From NCBI GenBank assembly GCA_965203375.1, contig OZ241886.1, positions 3,410,001-3,474,000 on the forward strand: a stretch of DNA of 64,000 bases. The letters are read 5' to 3'. Positions within the stretch are counted from its first letter, which is position 1; every line of letters starts with the position of its first letter. The stretch is from CATQHS01 sp965203375. GTDB lineage: Bacteria; Actinomycetota; Acidimicrobiia; Acidimicrobiales; Aldehydirespiratoraceae. Made by a program: the position numbers and the translations under genes. A model generated the notes under the pieces. The model did no database searches and had not been told where the DNA came from. It saw only the letters and a list, made by a program, of their open reading frames with translations. This document shows positions 41,046 through 50,155 of this stretch, in pieces.

Positions 41046-43334
41046 CTACGGTTGGAACTCTTCTGACCAGACGCTATTCAAATTGGAGTCCAACTGACCA
41101 GTTCGGATGAGAGCGATATCGTATTGAGGCAACTGTGCCGTTATGAGACATACCTCATCGAATGTCACCAGGTCTTCTACGGCCTGAAAGTCAAGGTTGT
41201 CTGAGCCAAGATGTTGGCGGTCGTCGGGCAGATCACTTAGATCTTCAGGTATGATATGCAAGAAGAACGGCTGAACCGCCTCAGGGTCTTCACGGCAGGG
41301 TTCTTGGATATATGTCAAAATGCCGTCGTGGATGTAGACGTCGAAGACTGATCTGATCACAGGTTGTCCAGTGAGGTTATCCTCGTATCTTCGCCGATAG
41401 AAATCTTCAGCATCGGCGACGACATTAACTTTGGGCTCTCCCGATGGGTCAAATGTATACTCTACCTTCCAGACGAAGTCTCCGTCAGCGATGTATTGGC
41501 CTGTATCAATACGAGCGACGTTATATTCTGGCAACAGACTCGACACTATACAGCGTCTTCCACTGTAGGAGATAGATTTATCCCATCTCACATTTAGCGC
41601 ATCGGGCCGTTGGGCTGGCAGCAATTCGGTCGTTTCATAAGGGTAGACATGTAGCAGGAATTGGAAATCGTCTTGATCGCCAACATTGCAATCACGATTG
41701 ACATATATCAGACGATTCTTGTTGAGATATATGTCATATTCCGAACTGATTATGAGTTCGCCTTTAGTGCCCCCTTGGCTGTCGTTGCCACGAAGCAGCG
41801 TCTTCAGTGGGCTTGGGACATCGTAGGCGGTTCTTTGGGAAACAACCACATGGCTTCTATCAATCAGCAAGGACTCCTGAGTTCTCTCGTAGGAGTACAA
41901 CTGCGGTGTGTTTGTTATCACCCGTGAGTGTGCTGCACGAGTGTATTCCATAGCTTCCCATATCGCTCCCACACTGAGCACAGCGACCAATAACGCCAAT
42001 AACTTGGTAGAGGGTGGGGCCAATGCAAGTGGCATGTGAGGCGTGGTATGTCCAGCCGTCTCAGGCAGGCGGCTGACGGTGATGTGGGCTGCGTAATAGC
42101 AGAGCACAAACAAAGCGGGTATGATAGCTCTTGTATGCAATTCGCCAGACCAAAAGGTGCCGTCTTCTGATATATATGCACCAAATGTTACCCAAGGAGT
42201 AAAGACCAATACCATCAGGCTTACTATGAAGAACGGCTCACGGAGGATCCGGCGATCTATTCGGTAAAGCAAGAACGCCAATACCAGAAACTCTATCAAA
42301 TACAGACGGGCAACATCAGCGATTAGGTGCAGCCAATTGTCATAAGTAGATATTTGCCACAACCACTGAAAATTCTGGCGTTCACCACTGGTCAAGTAGA
42401 GCGACAAAAGAACGGCGAGCGGCGGAGCAACTACCAAATTCGGCCATTTCAAGAATGGCCTTAGACCCTTTCTGACAATCAGAGCTACAACTAAAGGTGC
42501 CAGACCAAACAGGCATATCAGCGTCGACCAGAACAGGCAAGCTGTCAACACGATCCCGCTGACAGCCAAGAACCGCGGATGATCTCGTAACTGGACTAAG
42601 AGAAGTGACGCTAATCCACCCAGAATGTAATGATGGGGATTACTTTGGAAAAGAGAGTTCAGTGTAATGTAGTCTAACCGAATGGATTCCCAGTTGTCGA
42701 TAAAATCTCCCAAATCCACAAGTGAGATCAACCTGAGAGCTTCAGCTACCCATGAAATCAGTAGCTTGCCTGCTATATCCATACCGCTGAAGAAAAAAAG
42801 AATTGCGGCCGCCACCAGCGCTGATCGCACAGTGGACAGGCGGCGTGTAAACATCAAAAACATCAACGAAACGCCGACCCAAGTCCAAAGCGGAACGGCC
42901 CAGTTCAAGGCGGAAGCTCCGAACCATTTGCCAGCGAGTCCCGGCACCATGAACCAACCCAGATAATAGCGCAAAAGCGGCGGGGCATCATTAAAATAAT
43001 CGGTCAAATAGGTCGGCCACGATCCCCTGCCAAGATCTAGCAGAATGCCGCGATGCGCCACCCAGGTGTATCCATAAGAATAGAGTCCACTGGCTTTCGA
43101 CAACAGCACTAAGACTGTCGTCACCAATAAAATGCCCGCCACAACCGGGGTGAGCCTAATCCGCCAGGAACCCGACATAGCTTCCCAAAGGCCGACCGTC
43201 AACAAGACGGTCAGCGGAACACCGACCCACCATTCAAACCATCCCAGAAGCCATACCGCTACCGGCAGCATGAGATAGGCAATAGCGATTCGATGCAATA
43301 CCGAAAGCTCGCTAGTTTCAACTCCCGTCGTCAT
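41046..43334 (-). CDS. Large polytopic glycosyltransferase-like membrane protein with duplicated C-terminal module
   Basis: A 762-residue membrane protein. About a dozen hydrophobic segments fill residues 1-480; a loop after helix three reads WPTYLTDYFNDAPPLLRYYLGW, similar to the D-x-P-P-L loop of GT-C glycosyltransferases. The last 250 residues are two copies of one soluble module: the first with YDIYLNKNRLIYVNRDC, FLLHVYPYET, LPEYNVARIDTGQY; the second with FDVYIHDGILTYIQEPC, FFLHIIPEDLSDLP, LPQYDIALIRTGQL. The gene is AT-richer than most of the window, suggesting transfer. ATG 43334 is used; GTG 43349 is possible. Substrate unknown; glycan export or modification is a guess. Confidence 0.7.
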   Translation of the reverse strand: MTTGVETSELSVLHRIAIAYLMLPVAVWLLGWFEWWVGVPLTVLLTVGLWEAMSGSWRIRLTPVVAGILLVTTVLVLLSKASGLYSYGYTWVAHRGILLDLGRGSWPTYLTDYFNDAPPLLRYYLGWFMVPGLAGKWFGASALNWAVPLWTWVGVSLMFLMFTRRLSTVRSALVAAAILFFFSGMDIAGKLLISWVAEALRLISLVDLGDFIDNWESIRLDYITLNSLFQSNPHHYILGGLASLLLVQLRDHPRFLAVSGIVLTACLFWSTLICLFGLAPLVVALIVRKGLRPFLKWPNLVVAPPLAVLLSLYLTSGERQNFQWLWQISTYDNWLHLIADVARLYLIEFLVLAFLLYRIDRRILREPFFIVSLMVLVFTPWVTFGAYISEDGTFWSGELHTRAIIPALFVLCYYAAHITVSRLPETAGHTTPHMPLALAPPSTKLLALLVAVLSVGAIWEAMEYTRAAHSRVITNTPQLYSYERTQESLLIDRSHVVVSQRTAYDVPSPLKTLLRGNDSQGGTKGELIISSEYDIYLNKNRLIYVNRDCNVGDQDDFQFLLHVYPYETTELLPAQRPDALNVRWDKSISYSGRRCIVSSLLPEYNVARIDTGQYIADGDFVWKVEYTFDPSGEPKVNVVADAEDFYRRRYEDNLTGQPVIRSVFDVYIHDGILTYIQEPCREDPEAVQPFFLHIIPEDLSDLPDDRQHLGSDNLDFQAVEDLVTFDEVCLITAQLPQYDIALIRTGQLDSNLNSVWSEEFQP

Positions 43335-43404
43335 ACTGATCCGATACACTACCTAACGAATAGATGCGGCGGAAGCCATGATTCAGGCTTGACGGGCTGC
43401 CGGG

Positions 43405-45900
43405 TCAGATCTTCTCCAGGGGGGCCCAGGACAGGAGCAGGCGCTTCTCGCCCACCGAGGGGAAGTTCACGGAGGCCTCGGCCTCGTCGCCGGAGCCATC
43501 GATGTCGGTGATCACGCCCTCGCCCCACTGGGAGTGGCGCACGTCGTCGCCGATCTTGAGGCCGAGGCCCTCGGCGCCTGAGGGGCTCGGGGGGCCGGGG
43601 CGGCGGCCGGCGGCCACCGCGCCGTCGACGATCCGCTCCCGGTTGGCCGCCATCCGTCCGGCGTCCATCGGCTGGCCGGCGTCAGCCGAGCGGCCAGCGC
43701 TCGACTCGGCTGAACGGCTGGCGTCCGACCCAGACCAGCGGCCGGCACCCGACTCAGACCGGCGGCCCGCACCCCATTCGGACCGGCGGCGATAGGACCG
43801 GTCGGCCAAGTCGTCGCCCGACTCCTCCACCAGCTCGGAGGGGATCTCCTTGAGGAAACGGCTGGGCGGGTTGTACTGCCGGTTTCCGTGCAGCATCCGG
43901 CTCCAGGCGTGGGTGAGGGTCAGGCGCCGCATGGCCCGGGTGATGCCCACGTAGGCCAGCCGGCGCTCCTCCTCCAGCTCGGCGGGCTCGCTCAGGGCCC
44001 GGATGTGGGGGAACACCCCGTCCTCCATGCCGATCAGGAACACCGCCGGGTACTCCAGGCCCTTGGCCGAGTGCAGGGTCATCAGCGTCACCTTGGAGTC
44101 GTCGTCGGACAGGTCGTCGGTGTCGGCCACCAGGGCCGACCGCTCGATCAGCTCGTCGATGGTGTCGAACTCGCCGGCCACCCCGATCAGCTCGTCCAGG
44201 TTCTCCAGGCGGCCCTCGGCCTCGATGGTTCCCTGCGCCTCCAGCTCGGCCCGGTACCCCGACCGGTCCAGGACCCGGGAGATGACGCCAGCCGGGCCGA
44301 GCTGAAGGGCCGCGGCCTCGTCGATCATCGCCAGGAAGTCGCCGATGCCGGCCGCGGCCCGGCCCGACACCCCGGCCTCGGAGCAGCGGCGCAGCGCCTC
44401 GGCGAAGGTGATCCCCTCGGCGGCGGCGAAGGCGTCGAGCCGAGCAACCGAGGAGTCGCCCACCCCCCGCTTGGGGGTGTTGAGCACCCGCTTGACGCTC
44501 ACCTCGTCGGACGGGTAGGCCACCGCCTTCAGGTAGGCGACGGCGTCCTTGACCTCCCGGCGGTCGTAGAACCGGACGCCGCCCACGAGCTGGTAGGGAA
44601 TCCCCCGGTCCGCCAGGCGCTCCTCCAGCGGCCGGGACTGGGCGTTGGTGCGGTAGAAGACGGCCAAGTCGCCCCAGCGCATCTGCTCGGAGCGGTGCAA
44701 GTGCTCGAGCCGGTCGGCCACGTAGCGGGCCTCGTCGGTCTCGTCGTCGGCGTGGTAGCTGGCGATCTGCACCCCCGAGCCCCGCTCGGTCCACAGCTCC
44801 TTGGGCAGCCGGCCGGCGTTCTGGGAGATGACGGCGTTGGCCGCGTCGAGGATGGTCTGGGTGCTGCGGTAGTTCTGCTCCAGGTACACCACGGTGGCGT
44901 CGGGGAAGGCGGCCTCGAACTCCAAGATGTTGCGCCGGTCGGCCCCCCGGAAGGCGTATATGGACTGGTCGGCGTCGCCGACCACGGTCACCTGCCGGTG
45001 CTCGGCCGACAGCAGGATCACCAGGTCGTTCTGGACCCGGTTGGTGTCCTGGTACTCGTCCACCAGGATCTGGGCGAACCGCTCCCGCCAGCTCCCGAGC
45101 ACGTCGGGATGGGCCCGCAGCAGGGACACGGTGTGGCCGAGCAGGTCGTCGAAGTCCATGGCCCCGGCGGCCAGCAGGCGCCGCTGGTACTCGCCGAACA
45201 CCTCGGCGATGCGCCGCTCGAAGACGTTGGCGGCCCCCTCGGCGTAGCCGGCCGGGTCGGCGCCGTCGTTCTTGGCCGCGGAGATGACGGCGTGGACCGA
45301 GCGGGGCGGGAACCGCTTGGGATCGAGGTTCAGATCGCGGATCACGTAGTTGCAGAGCCGGACCGAGTCGGCCTGGTCGTAGATCGAGAACCGGGACGGG
45401 AACCCGAGCCGGTCGGCGTCGCGGCGCAGCATCCGCACGCAGGCGCTGTGGAACGTGGACACCCACATGCGCTCGGCCACCGGCCCGACCAGGCGGCTCA
45501 CCCGCTCCCTCATCTCGGTGGCCGCCTTGTTGGTGAAGGTGATGGCCAGGATGTCGAAGGGGGACAGGCCGTGGCCGTCTATGAGGTGGGCGATGCGGTG
45601 GGTCAGCACCCGGGTCTTGCCCGATCCGGCCCCGGCCACCACCAGCAGGGGGCCGCCGACATGGGTGACGGCGTCGCGCTGGGGCGGGTTCAGGCCCTCC
45701 AGCAGGGAGGATGCCGGCGGCGGGTCGGTCGGCGGCTCTGAGAGGGGCTCGGGAGGCGCCGCCGTGGCCAGCGCCGGCCCGGGGTCCATGATCGATTCGG
45801 GCACAGAGCCGCCAGCGGTCCGCGACGGCCCCCGTGAACTGGCCGCCGGCAAGGGGTCCATGATCGTTTCGGGCATGGGCCCCGTGGTCGGCTCCGGCAT
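43405..45900 (-). CDS. pcrA: UvrD/PcrA-type superfamily 1 DNA helicase
   Basis: ATP-dependent 3'-5' DNA helicase acting in nucleotide-excision repair, replication restart and plasmid replication; 831 residues. Motifs: Q-motif LNPPQRDAV, Walker A VAGAGSGKTRVL, ITFTNKAATEMRER, Walker B LVDEYQDTN, GDADQSIYAFRGAD, EQNYRSTQTIL, and the C-terminal LMTLHSAKGLEYPAVFLIGMEDGVFPH and ITRAMRRLTLTHA. The tail has a PcrA-like KIGDDVRHSQWGEGVI beta domain. N-terminal 60 residues are low complexity with MPEPTTGP/MPETIMDP and two IMDP copies, which look like duplicated start regions. ATG 45900 chosen as the first Met in the frame after the spacer. Confidence 0.92.
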   Translation of the reverse strand: MPEPTTGPMPETIMDPLPAASSRGPSRTAGGSVPESIMDPGPALATAAPPEPLSEPPTDPPPASSLLEGLNPPQRDAVTHVGGPLLVVAGAGSGKTRVLTHRIAHLIDGHGLSPFDILAITFTNKAATEMRERVSRLVGPVAERMWVSTFHSACVRMLRRDADRLGFPSRFSIYDQADSVRLCNYVIRDLNLDPKRFPPRSVHAVISAAKNDGADPAGYAEGAANVFERRIAEVFGEYQRRLLAAGAMDFDDLLGHTVSLLRAHPDVLGSWRERFAQILVDEYQDTNRVQNDLVILLSAEHRQVTVVGDADQSIYAFRGADRRNILEFEAAFPDATVVYLEQNYRSTQTILDAANAVISQNAGRLPKELWTERGSGVQIASYHADDETDEARYVADRLEHLHRSEQMRWGDLAVFYRTNAQSRPLEERLADRGIPYQLVGGVRFYDRREVKDAVAYLKAVAYPSDEVSVKRVLNTPKRGVGDSSVARLDAFAAAEGITFAEALRRCSEAGVSGRAAAGIGDFLAMIDEAAALQLGPAGVISRVLDRSGYRAELEAQGTIEAEGRLENLDELIGVAGEFDTIDELIERSALVADTDDLSDDDSKVTLMTLHSAKGLEYPAVFLIGMEDGVFPHIRALSEPAELEEERRLAYVGITRAMRRLTLTHAWSRMLHGNRQYNPPSRFLKEIPSELVEESGDDLADRSYRRRSEWGAGRRSESGAGRWSGSDASRSAESSAGRSADAGQPMDAGRMAANRERIVDGAVAAGRRPGPPSPSGAEGLGLKIGDDVRHSQWGEGVITDIDGSGDEAEASVNFPSVGEKRLLLSWAPLEKI

Positions 45901-46119
45901 CGGCGCCACCCTACCGGCGGGCCAAGTGCGGACTCGGGCGCGTGGTCCAGCTCGGGCGCAGCCCAGCGCGGGGTCCCCCAGCCCAGCAAGTGGTCCAGCG
46001 CGAAGGTCCAGTCCAGCACGGGTTCCGGCCGGGCGCGGTCCCGGCGGGATGGCGCAGTCCCATGGGATCAGAAGAGGCGGGGCAGCGATCCCCCCCCCCC
46101 CCCCCGATAGCCTGACCTC
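45901..46119. other. Divergent spacer with a poly-C tract
   Basis: Separates the divergent helicase and LLM oxidoreductase genes. Apart from the 16-C run at 46090-46105 it has GC-rich near-repeats of GTGGTCCAGC and CCCAGC (about 45935-46020). No promoter box is convincing. Confidence 0.5.
46090..46105. repeat. Homopolymer of 16 C
   Basis: An uninterrupted run of 16 C lies 14 bases before the ATG of the LLM oxidoreductase, where a ribosome site or promoter spacer would be. Such tracts slip easily during replication, so length may vary between cells. Confidence 0.9.
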
Positions 46120-47052
46120 ATGGCTCGGCCGTTCCGGTTCTCCGCTCAGTTGGGAATGGTCACCGATCCCCACCGGCTGGCGTCCGAAGCCAAGCGGGCC
46201 GAGGACCTCGGTTACAGCGGCGTCGCCCTGACCGACCACCTACGCGAGCAGTGCGGGCCGCTGGTGGGCCTGGCGATCATGGCGGCGGCCACCTCCAAAG
46301 TGAAGGTCACGGCCATGGTGCTGGCCAACGACTTCCGCCACCCGGCCGTGTTGGCCAAGGAGTTGGCCACGCTGGACTGCATGTCGGGCGGAAGGCTCGA
46401 AGTGGGAATGGGCGCGGGGTGGCTGACCACCGACTACCAAGAGGGCGGCATCCGAATGGACCGGCCCAGCATCCGCATCGAGCGGCTGGACGAGGCCATC
46501 TCGGTGCTGGAGGCCTGCTTCGCCGACGGTTCCTTCAACTTTCAGGGCAACCATTATTGGATCACCGGGCTCGACGCTAAGCCCAAGCCCCAGCAGCGGC
46601 CCCGACCGCCGCTGGTGGTGGGCGGCGGCGGGCCTCAGATCTTGTCCCTGGCCGCCCGGCGGGCCGACATCGTGGGCCTGAACGCCAGCCTGCGGGCTGG
46701 CGTCGTCGACCAGCGGGTGGGATTGACGGCCACGGCCGAGGCCACCGACGAGAAGCTGGCCATCATCCGAGACGCGGCCGGGCCCCGCTTCGACGACATC
46801 GAGATCCAGACACTGGTGCAGGTGGCGATGATCGACAGCGACCGCCAAACCATAATCAGCGCCCTGGCGCCGGGATTCGGGCTCACCACCGAGCAGGGGC
46901 TGGCCACGCCCCACGCCCTGGTGGGCACCGTCGACGAGTGCTGCGAACAGCTCAAAGGCTGGCGGGAGCGCTGGGGCATCTCCTACGTCACCCTCCCCTT
47001 CGGCTCGGTCGAGGCCATGGCCCCCGTGGTGGAGCGCATGACCGGCAACTGA
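46120..47052 (+). CDS. LLM-class F420-dependent oxidoreductase
   Basis: Luciferase-like monooxygenase fold (TIM barrel), 310 residues, probably using coenzyme F420. The N-terminus RFSAQLGMVTDPHRLASEAKRAEDLGYSGVALTDH, TLDCMSGGRLEVGMGAGW and PLVVGGGGPQILSLAARRADIVGLN are hallmarks; it resembles the subfamily of mycobacterial F420 enzymes with this N-terminus. Substrate unknown. No recognisable ribosome site sits before the ATG; the space is taken by the C tract. Confidence 0.88.
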   Translation: MARPFRFSAQLGMVTDPHRLASEAKRAEDLGYSGVALTDHLREQCGPLVGLAIMAAATSKVKVTAMVLANDFRHPAVLAKELATLDCMSGGRLEVGMGAGWLTTDYQEGGIRMDRPSIRIERLDEAISVLEACFADGSFNFQGNHYWITGLDAKPKPQQRPRPPLVVGGGGPQILSLAARRADIVGLNASLRAGVVDQRVGLTATAEATDEKLAIIRDAAGPRFDDIEIQTLVQVAMIDSDRQTIISALAPGFGLTTEQGLATPHALVGTVDECCEQLKGWRERWGISYVTLPFGSVEAMAPVVERMTGN

Positions 47053-47222
47053 CCGGCCCGCAGCCCTGGGTCAGCCGGCGCGGCGGTCGCAGCGCTCTGC
47101 AAATGTAGAAATCTCTTCTTGGATAATGCTGTTTTGTACTGGCTGGTAGTGGAAGATTTTCAACGCAGCTAACGCACGGATTTTGCAGCTCTGGGGTGGT
47201 GCGGGATTTAGGCTGGGCGGTG

Positions 47223-47951
47223 ATGGACTTCAAGCGGGTGGCGGTGGTGATGGCCATGGAGGCCGAGGCCGAGCCGCTGCTGGACGCGGCGGGGGCCCGG
47301 CCCGCCGACGCCCCGGCCTGGGCCGCAGCCCTGCCCTGCAGGCTGTACTCCGCCTATGAGGCCGGGCTGGAGCTGATGGTGGCGGTGGCCGGGGCCGACC
47401 CCTTCGCCGGGGTGGACTGCATCGGCACCCAGGCCGCGGCCCTGACCGCCCAGGTGGCCGTCTCGGCCCACGCCCCCGATCTGGTGGTGAGCGCGGGCAC
47501 GGCCGGGGGCTACCGCCGCGGCGGCACCGAGGTGGGCGATGTTTATGTGGCCTGGCCCTGCATCGTCTGCCACGACCGGCGCATCCCCCTGGAGGGCTTC
47601 GACGCCTTGGGGCGGGGCGATCACCCCGTGGCCGACCTGCGGGCGACGGCGGCCGAGTTGGGGATGCGCCTCGGGATCGTCACCACCGGGGACTCGCTGG
47701 ACGAATCGGCGGCCGACGCCGCGGCCATTGCGGCCAGCGGGGCCGAGGTGAAGGAGATGGAGGCCGCGGCGGTGGCCTGGGTGGCCCGGCTCAACGAGAT
47801 CCCGGTGACGGCGCTGAAGGTGGTCAGCGACCTGGTGGACGACCCGGCGCCCACCCCCGAGCAGTTCGCCGCCAACCTCGATTCGGTGGTGCTCACCCTG
47901 CGGGACGCGATGCTGGCCCTGCTGGCCAGGCTCGGCCCGGGCTCCACCTAA
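47223..47951 (+). CDS. 5'-methylthioadenosine/S-adenosylhomocysteine nucleosidase-like protein
   Basis: PNP_UDP_1 family nucleoside hydrolase or phosphorylase, 242 residues. VVMAMEAEAEPLL is the N-terminal purine-site block, VVSAGTAGGY the phosphate/ribose loop, and EVKEMEAAAVAWVARLNEIPVTALKVVSDLVD contains the ribose-binding Glu and catalytic Asp. ATG 47223 avoids a nine-codon extension. The spacer before it has an AT-rich patch (47100-47180) that probably holds the promoter. Cleaves MTA/SAH or a related nucleoside such as futalosine; the exact substrate cannot be fixed. Confidence 0.82.
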   Translation: MDFKRVAVVMAMEAEAEPLLDAAGARPADAPAWAAALPCRLYSAYEAGLELMVAVAGADPFAGVDCIGTQAAALTAQVAVSAHAPDLVVSAGTAGGYRRGGTEVGDVYVAWPCIVCHDRRIPLEGFDALGRGDHPVADLRATAAELGMRLGIVTTGDSLDESAADAAAIAASGAEVKEMEAAAVAWVARLNEIPVTALKVVSDLVDDPAPTPEQFAANLDSVVLTLRDAMLALLARLGPGST

Positions 47952-47991
47952 GGCGGCGTTGCGCCGGCATGCGCGCTGACGCAACGCCGCC
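47952..47991. terminator. Strong hairpin between convergent genes
   Basis: Perfect 12-bp inverted repeat GGCGGCGTTGCG / CGCAACGCCGCC (47952-47963 and 47980-47991) with a 16-base loop that is itself GC-rich. It starts right after the nucleosidase TAA and lies before the convergent coiled-coil gene stop. No T run follows, as is common for actinobacterial terminators; it could act in both directions. Confidence 0.75.
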
Positions 47992-48018
47992 GGGAGCTGA
48001 ACGATTGATAGCCGATAT

Positions 48019-48453
48019 TTAGTTGATATCCGGTGCGTCTGCCGTCCCAGTTGGCACAAGCTGGGTTAGGAGAGCCTGGGTTTGGCGCTGACTTTCTTTT
48101 AGTTGGCGCTGCTCTTCTGTCAGTTGGCGCTGACTTTCTGTTAACTTGGCAATAGCCTGCACGATGACACGATTGTTGTCTGCCATCTGCCGGACTAGAG
48201 CCTCATGATTGGCATCCACGGTGTCGAATCTGATGTCTACGGCTTTGAATCCGACATCTACCTTGGCGTCCATTTTGGCTCCCAACGCATCCATCTTGGC
48301 GTCCATCGTGGACTCCAACGAGACGAGCTTGGTGTCAGAGGTTTCAAACCTGGCGTCGAGGTATCGGCGCAGCAGCGACCAGATCACAGACCATCCAAGT
48401 GTAAGTACGGCCACGAAGGTGCCGATCAAAGTGGCCAGGTTGCCCGCAGTCAC
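48019..48453 (-). CDS. Membrane-anchored coiled-coil protein
   Basis: A 144-residue product: one transmembrane helix (LATLIGTFVAVLTLGWSVIWSLL, residues about 6-28), then a coiled coil with repeats (TMDAKMDALGAKMDAKVD; QRQLTEEQRQLKESQRQ). Same plan as the proteins at 6837-7157 and 19414-19944. GTG 48453 has AAGGGAG eight bases upstream. Somewhat AT-richer than the flanks, with its own canonical promoter. Function unknown. Confidence 0.72.
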   Translation of the reverse strand: MTAGNLATLIGTFVAVLTLGWSVIWSLLRRYLDARFETSDTKLVSLESTMDAKMDALGAKMDAKVDVGFKAVDIRFDTVDANHEALVRQMADNNRVIVQAIAKLTESQRQLTEEQRQLKESQRQTQALLTQLVPTGTADAPDIN

Positions 48454-48480
48454 CAGATGAGTCTCCCTTCATCCCAGCCA

Positions 48481-48500
48481 GCCAATCCTAGCTGATTGGC
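48481..48500. promoter_or_regulatory. Palindrome in the leader of the coiled-coil gene
   Basis: GCCAATC and GATTGGC, perfect 7-bp arms around CTAGCT, between the predicted transcription start and the GTG start. A possible repressor site or small leader hairpin. Confidence 0.4.
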
Positions 48501-48525
48501 ACTCAAGTGACTGGGATACCCCAAC

Positions 48526-48554
48526 AGTGTACATAGTGGTCGCATGGGTGTCAA
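48526..48554 (-). promoter_or_regulatory. Consensus sigma-70-type promoter
   Basis: Minus-strand -35 TTGACA (48549-48554, perfect consensus), 17-base spacer, -10 TACACT (48526-48531). Drives the coiled-coil gene at 48019-48453; the leader would be about 65 bases and includes a palindrome. Confidence 0.7.
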
Positions 48555-48601
48555 CCCCTGGGGCCAGAAAATCTCTGGGACGGGCCGGCGGAGGGCGGCG
48601 G

Positions 48602-50155
48602 TCACTCCCACTCGATGGTGCCGGGGGGCTTGGAGGTGATGTCGTAGACCACCCGGTTGACGCCGGGGACCTCGTTGATCAGCTTGCTGCTGATGGCCTC
48701 CAGCACGTCGTGGGGCAGGCGGGCCCAGTCGGCGGTCATGGCGTCGGCGCTGGTGACGGCCCGGACCACCACAGCCCGGCCGTAGGTGCGCTCGTCGCCC
48801 ATCACCCCCACCGAGCGGAGGTCGGGCAGCACGGCGAACGACTGCCAGATCTCCCGCTCCAGTCCGGCGACCCGCAGCTCCTCGGCCACGACGGCGTCGG
48901 CGCGCCGCAGCGTCTCCAGCTTGTCGCGGGTGACCTCGCCGATGATGCGCACCCCCAGGCCCGGGCCGGGGAAGGGCTGGCGCCACACGATCTCGTCGGG
49001 CAGGCCCAGCTCGGCCCCGACGGCCCGAACTTCGTCCTTGAACAGCAGCCGGAGCGGCTCGACCAGCTCGAAGTCCATGTCGCCGGGCAGGCCGCCCACG
49101 TTGTGGTGGCTCTTGATGACCGCGGCGTGGGCGGTGCCCGACTCGATCACGTCGGGGTACAGCGTCCCCTGCACCAAGAACCGGGCCGGGTCGCCGCGGC
49201 CGGCCGCGGCCCGGTTGCGGACCTGCTCGAAGGCGCGGACGAACACCTCGCCGATGGCCTTGCGCTTGGCCTCGGGGTCGGTTACCCCCTCCAGGGCGGC
49301 CAGGAACCGGTCGGCCTCGTCCACCTCCACCAGCTCGATGCCCAGATGGCGGCGGAACGTCTCGGACACCTGGGCCGCCTCGCCGGAGCGCATCAGGCCG
49401 GTATCCACGAACACGCAAGTCAGCCGGTCGCCGATGGCCCGATGGACCAGCACCGCGGCCACGGCCGAGTCGACACCGCCGGAGAGGCCGCAGATGGCCC
49501 GGCCGTCCCCGATCCGGGCCTTGATCTCATCGATGGCGGCGCCGATGATCGAGCCGGTCGTCCAGGTGCGAGGGCCCTTGCAGCAGACGGCCAGGAACCG
49601 CTCTATCACCCGCTGGCCGTGGGGGGAGTGGGCCACCTCGGGATGGAACTGCACAGCGAAGAGGGCGCGGTCCGCCAACTCGAAGGCGGCTGCGGGCGAG
49701 TCGGCGGTGGAGGCGGTGACGACGGCGCCGGGCGGGGCGGCGACTACGGCGTCGAAATGGCTCATCCACACCGGGTGCTCGGCGGGCAGGCCCTCCAGCA
49801 GCCTCCCTCCCGCCGACACGGTCAGAGCGGTGCGGCCGTACTCGCCGGCGGCGTTGCGGCCGACGGCGCCGCCGAGCTGGTCGGCCATGAGCTGGGCGCC
49901 GTAGCAGATGCCGAGCACGGGCACGCCCGCCTCGTACAGGGCCGGGTCGATCCGGGGGGCGCCGGCCACGTTCACCGAGGCCGGGCCGCCGCTGAGGATG
50001 ACCCCGGCCGGGCCGCGGGCGGTGATCTCGGCCGGGGTGATCGAGGGCGGGACGATCTCGCTGTAGACCCCGGCCTCGCGGACCCGGCGGGCGATCAACT
50101 GGGCGTACTGGGCACCGAAGTCGACCACCAGCACCCCGCCGGACGGGCGGCTCAT
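48602..50155 (-). CDS. guaA: GMP synthase (glutamine-hydrolysing)
   Basis: XMP to GMP conversion, 517 residues, normal length. The class I amidotransferase domain has the nucleophile in GICYGAQLMAD and the His/Glu in VQFHPEV; the ATP pyrophosphatase loop is GLSGGVDSAVAA; the C-terminal dimerisation domain ends RVVYDITSKPPGTIEWE, complete. ATG 50155 (MSRPSGGVLVVDFGAQYAQL) is preferred over a GTG seven codons upstream. Its start overlaps as ATGA the stop of a 23-codon micro-ORF that is part of a three-copy repeat of the Nudix-guaA junction. Confidence 0.95.
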   Translation of the reverse strand: MSRPSGGVLVVDFGAQYAQLIARRVREAGVYSEIVPPSITPAEITARGPAGVILSGGPASVNVAGAPRIDPALYEAGVPVLGICYGAQLMADQLGGAVGRNAAGEYGRTALTVSAGGRLLEGLPAEHPVWMSHFDAVVAAPPGAVVTASTADSPAAAFELADRALFAVQFHPEVAHSPHGQRVIERFLAVCCKGPRTWTTGSIIGAAIDEIKARIGDGRAICGLSGGVDSAVAAVLVHRAIGDRLTCVFVDTGLMRSGEAAQVSETFRRHLGIELVEVDEADRFLAALEGVTDPEAKRKAIGEVFVRAFEQVRNRAAAGRGDPARFLVQGTLYPDVIESGTAHAAVIKSHHNVGGLPGDMDFELVEPLRLLFKDEVRAVGAELGLPDEIVWRQPFPGPGLGVRIIGEVTRDKLETLRRADAVVAEELRVAGLEREIWQSFAVLPDLRSVGVMGDERTYGRAVVVRAVTSADAMTADWARLPHDVLEAISSKLINEVPGVNRVVYDITSKPPGTIEWE

